DNA of 17,439 nt, from assembly GCA_002339265.1 (NCBI GenBank), contig DDKG01000183.1:1-17439 (forward strand). The letters run 5' to 3'. The notes beneath the pieces are model-generated. The model did no database searches and was not told the DNA's origin. It saw nothing but the letters and a program-made list of their open reading frames with translations. Every line of letters starts with the position of its first letter. The first letter of the stretch is position 1. The DNA comes from Massilia sp. UBA2604. GTDB taxonomy: Bacteria > Pseudomonadota > Gammaproteobacteria > Burkholderiales > Burkholderiaceae_D. Below, piece after piece: positions 14,638 to 17,439 of this stretch. Made by a program: the position numbers and the translations under genes.

Positions 14638-16635
14638 ATGAAATCTACGCAAACCACCACCCTGATGGCCAACGCGATCCGCGCGCTGGCGATGGACGCC
14701 GTCCAGAAAGCCAACTCGGGCCACCCGGGCATGCCGATGGGCATGGCCGAGATTGCCGTCGCACTGTGGGACAAGCACTATCGCCACAATCCGGCCAATC
14801 CGGGCTGGTCGAACCGCGACCGCTTCCTGCTGTCGAACGGCCACGGCTCGATGCTGCACTATGCGCTGCTGCACCTGGCCGGCTACGACCTGTCGATGGA
14901 TGACCTGCGCGACTTCCGCCAGATGCACTCGAAGACCCCGGGCCACCCGGAAGTCGGCATCACCCCGGGCGTGGAGACCACCACCGGTCCGCTGGGCCAG
15001 GGCATCGCCAACTCGGTCGGCATGGCGCTGGCCGAATGGCTGCTGGGTAACGAATTCAACCGTCCAGGCTACGACGTGGTGGATCACTACACCTACGCCT
15101 TCCTGGGCGACGGCTGCCTGATGGAAGGCATCTCGCACGAGGTCGCTTCGCTGGCCGGCACCCTGCGCCTGAACAAGCTGATCTGGCTGTACGACGACAA
15201 CGGCATCTCGATCGACGGCCGCGTGGAAGGCTGGTTCACCGACGACACGCAAAAGCGTTTCGAGGCCTATGGCTGGAACGTGATCCCGAAGGTCGACGGC
15301 CACAGCGTCGCCGACATCGATGCGGCCATCGAGAAGGCCAAGCAATCGGATCGTCCGACCCTGATCTGCTGCAAGACCATCATCGGCAAGGGCGCCCCGA
15401 ACCTGGAAGGCGGCGACAAGGTCCACGGCGCGCCGCTGGGCGACGCCGAGATCGCGGCCGTGCGCAAGCACCTGATCTGGGATCCGATCCCGTTCGACAT
15501 CCCGGCCGAGCTGTATGAAGCGTGGGACGCGAAAGAGCGCGGCGCGCAGGCCGAAGGTGAATGGAACACGCTGTTCGCGGCCTACCGCGGCGCCCATCCT
15601 GAGCTGGCCGCCGAATTCGAGCGCCGCATGAAGGGCGACCTGCCGGCCGACTTCGGCAAGGCCCTGGACGCGGCCATCGCCGCCTGCGTCGACAAGGCCG
15701 AGACCATCGCCACCCGCAAGGCTTCGCAGAACGCGATCCAGGCCCTGGCCCCTGTGCTGCCTGAATTCCTGGGCGGCTCGGCCGACCTGACCGGTTCCAA
15801 TCTGACCAACTGGAAAGAGTCGGTGCCTGTGCGTTCGGGCATCGCCGGCAACCACATCAACTACGGCGTGCGTGAATTCGGCATGTCGGCGATCCAGAAC
15901 GGCGTAGCCCTGCATGGCGGCTTCATCCCGTTCGGCGCGACCTTCCTCACCTTCTCGGATTACAGCCGCAATGCCCTGCGCATGGCTTCGCTGATGAAAG
16001 TGCGTTCGATCTCGGTGTTTACCCACGACTCGATCGGCCTGGGCGAAGACGGCCCGACCCACCAGTCGATCGAGCACGTCTCGTCGCTGCGCCTGATCCC
16101 GGGCCTGGACAACTGGCGTCCATGCGACACCGTCGAATCGGCGGTGGCATGGGGCGCGGCGGTGCAGCGCAAGGATGGTCCATCGACCCTGATCTTCTCG
16201 CGCCAAAACCTGCCGTTCATGGTGCGCGAAGCACAGCAGATCGCCGACGTCGCCAAGGGCGGCTACGTGCTGCGCGACAGCGCCAATGCGAAAGTCATCC
16301 TGATCGCCACCGGTTCCGAAGTCGAACTGGCCGTGAAGGCCTTCGACGCGCTGGCCGCTGAAGGCATCGCCGCACGCGTGGTCTCGATGCCGTCGACCGA
16401 CGTGTTCGACCGCCAGGATGCGAGCTACAAAGCGAGTGTGCTGACGAAGGGCATTCCTCGTGTGGCCATCGAAGCCGGCGTGACCGCCTTCTGGTACAAG
16501 TACGTGGGCCTGGAAGGCGCCGTGGTCGGCATCGACACCTTCGGCGAATCGGCGCCGGCGCCGGTGCTGTTCAAGCACTTCGGCTTCACCGTCGAGAACG
16601 TCGTCGCCAAGGCGAAAGAAGTTATCGCAGCATAA
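14638..16635 (+). CDS. tkt: Transketolase
   Basis: The protein has 665 residues, full length for bacterial transketolase. It transfers two-carbon units between sugar phosphates with thiamine diphosphate and Mg2+, linking the pentose phosphate pathway (or Calvin cycle) to glycolysis in the cytoplasm. Visible are [11 protein letters not shown] (25-35), [15 protein letters not shown] (66-80), [14 protein letters not shown] (117-130), and the diphosphate/Mg motif [12 protein letters not shown] (157-168) through DDNGISIDG (186-194). Further on are [27 protein letters not shown] (carrying the conserved catalytic Glu), and [14 protein letters not shown]. The C-terminal domain ends in [17 protein letters not shown]. 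The ATG at 14638 has no purine-rich Shine-Dalgarno (the bases before it are pyrimidine-rich), yet the N-terminus is the expected one. It is followed 88 bp later by gap, a common order in Burkholderiales. Confidence 0.96.
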   Translation: MKSTQTTTLMANAIRALAMDAVQKANSGHPGMPMGMAEIAVALWDKHYRHNPANPGWSNRDRFLLSNGHGSMLHYALLHLAGYDLSMDDLRDFRQMHSKTPGHPEVGITPGVETTTGPLGQGIANSVGMALAEWLLGNEFNRPGYDVVDHYTYAFLGDGCLMEGISHEVASLAGTLRLNKLIWLYDDNGISIDGRVEGWFTDDTQKRFEAYGWNVIPKVDGHSVADIDAAIEKAKQSDRPTLICCKTIIGKGAPNLEGGDKVHGAPLGDAEIAAVRKHLIWDPIPFDIPAELYEAWDAKERGAQAEGEWNTLFAAYRGAHPELAAEFERRMKGDLPADFGKALDAAIAACVDKAETIATRKASQNAIQALAPVLPEFLGGSADLTGSNLTNWKESVPVRSGIAGNHINYGVREFGMSAIQNGVALHGGFIPFGATFLTFSDYSRNALRMASLMKVRSISVFTHDSIGLGEDGPTHQSIEHVSSLRLIPGLDNWRPCDTVESAVAWGAAVQRKDGPSTLIFSRQNLPFMVREAQQIADVAKGGYVLRDSANAKVILIATGSEVELAVKAFDALAAEGIAARVVSMPSTDVFDRQDASYKASVLTKGIPRVAIEAGVTAFWYKYVGLEGAVVGIDTFGESAPAPVLFKHFGFTVENVVAKAKEVIAA

Positions 16636-16649
16636 GCATTCGCTGCGTG

Positions 16650-16673
16650 CGGGCCGCCCTTCGGTGCGGCCCG
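16650..16673 (+). terminator. Hairpin between tkt and gap (weak terminator or attenuator)
   Basis: CGGGCCGC (16650-16657) pairs with GCGGCCCG (16666-16673) around CCTTCGGT. Only a broken T-run (TTGTACATTGTT) follows, so termination would be partial. This would allow some read-through from tkt into gap, or the stem may stabilise the tkt mRNA end. A run CGAAAAAAGTTTTTTT follows at 16691-16706. Confidence 0.55.
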
Positions 16674-16723
16674 TTGTACATTGTTCGTTACGAAAAAAGT
16701 TTTTTTCTAATCAGGAGCACAGC

Positions 16724-17439
16724 ATGACGATCAAAGTTGCAATCAATGGTTATGGCCGCATCGGCCGCAACGTCCTGCGCGCCTTCTATGAAGGCGGCAA
16801 GAAGCAAGACATCCAGATCGTGGCGATCAACGACCTCGGCAATGCCGAGTCGAACGCCCACCTGACCCGTTACGACACCGCCCACGGCAAGTTCCCGGGC
16901 ACCGTCACGGTCGAGGGCGACAACATGATCGTGAATGGCGACAAGATCCGCGTGTTCGCGCAGCGCAATCCGGCCGAGATTCCATGGGGCGAGCTGGGTG
17001 TGGACGTCGTCCTGGAATGCACCGGCTTCTTCACTACCAAGGAAAAAGCCTCGGCCCACCTGAAGGGCGGCGCCAAGAAGGTGATCATTTCGGCACCGGG
17101 CGGCAAGGACGTCGACGCGACCGTCGTGTTCGGCGTGAACCAGGACGTGCTGAAAGCTAGCGACACGGTGATTTCGAACGCTTCGTGCACCACCAACTGC
17201 CTGGCCCCGCTGGTCAAGCCGCTGCATGACGCCATCGGCCTGGAAACCGGCCTGATGACCACCGTGCACGCCTACACCAACGACCAGGTGCTGACCGACG
17301 TGATGCACGAAGACCTGCGCCGCGCCCGTTCGGCCACCCAGTCGATGATCCCGACCAAGACCGGCGCCGCCGCCGCGGTCGGCCTGGTGCTGCCGGAACT
17401 GAACGGCAAGCTGGACGGCTTCGCGATCCGCGTGCCGAC
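16724..17439 (+). CDS. gap: Glyceraldehyde-3-phosphate dehydrogenase, type I (3' end beyond window)
   Basis: The first 238 of about 335 residues are present. The enzyme oxidises and phosphorylates glyceraldehyde 3-phosphate to 1,3-bisphosphoglycerate with NAD+ in glycolysis, or runs in reverse in gluconeogenesis. The NAD-binding motif [10 protein letters not shown] (7-16) and adenosine-ribose Asp in AINDLGN (D37) point to NAD rather than NADP. The catalytic site [13 protein letters not shown] has Cys155, and the partner His is in [10 protein letters not shown] (H182). [14 protein letters not shown], the phosphate-binding region, is intact. ATG 16724 has AGGAG 6 nt upstream. The frame runs off the window mid-codon. 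It lies in the same direction as tkt, with pgk a likely next gene from general Burkholderiales order (not seen). Confidence 0.96.
   Translation, partial: MTIKVAINGYGRIGRNVLRAFYEGGKKQDIQIVAINDLGNAESNAHLTRYDTAHGKFPGTVTVEGDNMIVNGDKIRVFAQRNPAEIPWGELGVDVVLECTGFFTTKEKASAHLKGGAKKVIISAPGGKDVDATVVFGVNQDVLKASDTVISNASCTTNCLAPLVKPLHDAIGLETGLMTTVHAYTNDQVLTDVMHEDLRRARSATQSMIPTKTGAAAAVGLVLPELNGKLDGFAIRVP

Overview
The window is high-GC DNA whose coding bias, gene content and tkt-gap order look like a beta-proteobacterium of the Burkholderiales, most likely Oxalobacteraceae (Massilia-like). That placement is inferred from general resemblance, not from a search. The genes are GC-rich. The long gaps in front of the three receptor genes (about 600-670 bp each) are clearly more AT-rich.

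Layout: (1) 1-1544, minus strand, a COG2509-type FAD-dependent dehydrogenase whose C-terminus lies outside the window. (2) 1545-2211, a long regulatory gap. (3) 2212-5274, a TonB-dependent receptor with an N-terminal carboxypeptidase-regulatory-like domain (Oar-like), followed by a strong intrinsic terminator. (4) 5340-6413, a complete 1074-bp IS1595-family element, with matched terminal inverted repeats and a perfect 8-bp target duplication TTTTTCTT; it inserted in the U-tract of that terminator. (5) 6422-7050, a second long regulatory gap. (6) 7051-10089, a close paralogue of the first receptor, with its own terminator. (7) 10156-10756, a third long gap with a structured leader. (8) 10757-13609, a third TonB-dependent receptor of a different type. 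(9) 13633-13741, an inverted pair of REP-like palindromes between convergent genes. (10) 13779-14504, minus strand, rsmE. (11) 14638-16635, tkt, and 16724 to the window end, gap (partial): housekeeping functions (16S rRNA methylation, pentose phosphate pathway, glycolysis).

The most interesting part is the receptor block. Receptors 1 and 2 are a tandem duplication that includes roughly 470 bp of upstream DNA, so their two leaders can be read as a footprint. Conserved are a 15-bp perfect dyad TGTGTCA-T-TGACACA overlapping the -35, a -10 at an 18-bp spacing, an upstream TTTGG-N12-CCAAA dyad, and a hairpin just before the Shine-Dalgarno whose stem sequence has changed while pairing is mostly kept. 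Receptor 3 is not a close homologue, yet it has the same TTGAC-N19-[TC]TTAT layout with ATGG just before the -10, and a leader with three successive inverted repeats. The receptor substrates cannot be read from the sequence. No obvious new defence or biosynthetic system is visible; the novelty candidates are regulatory.
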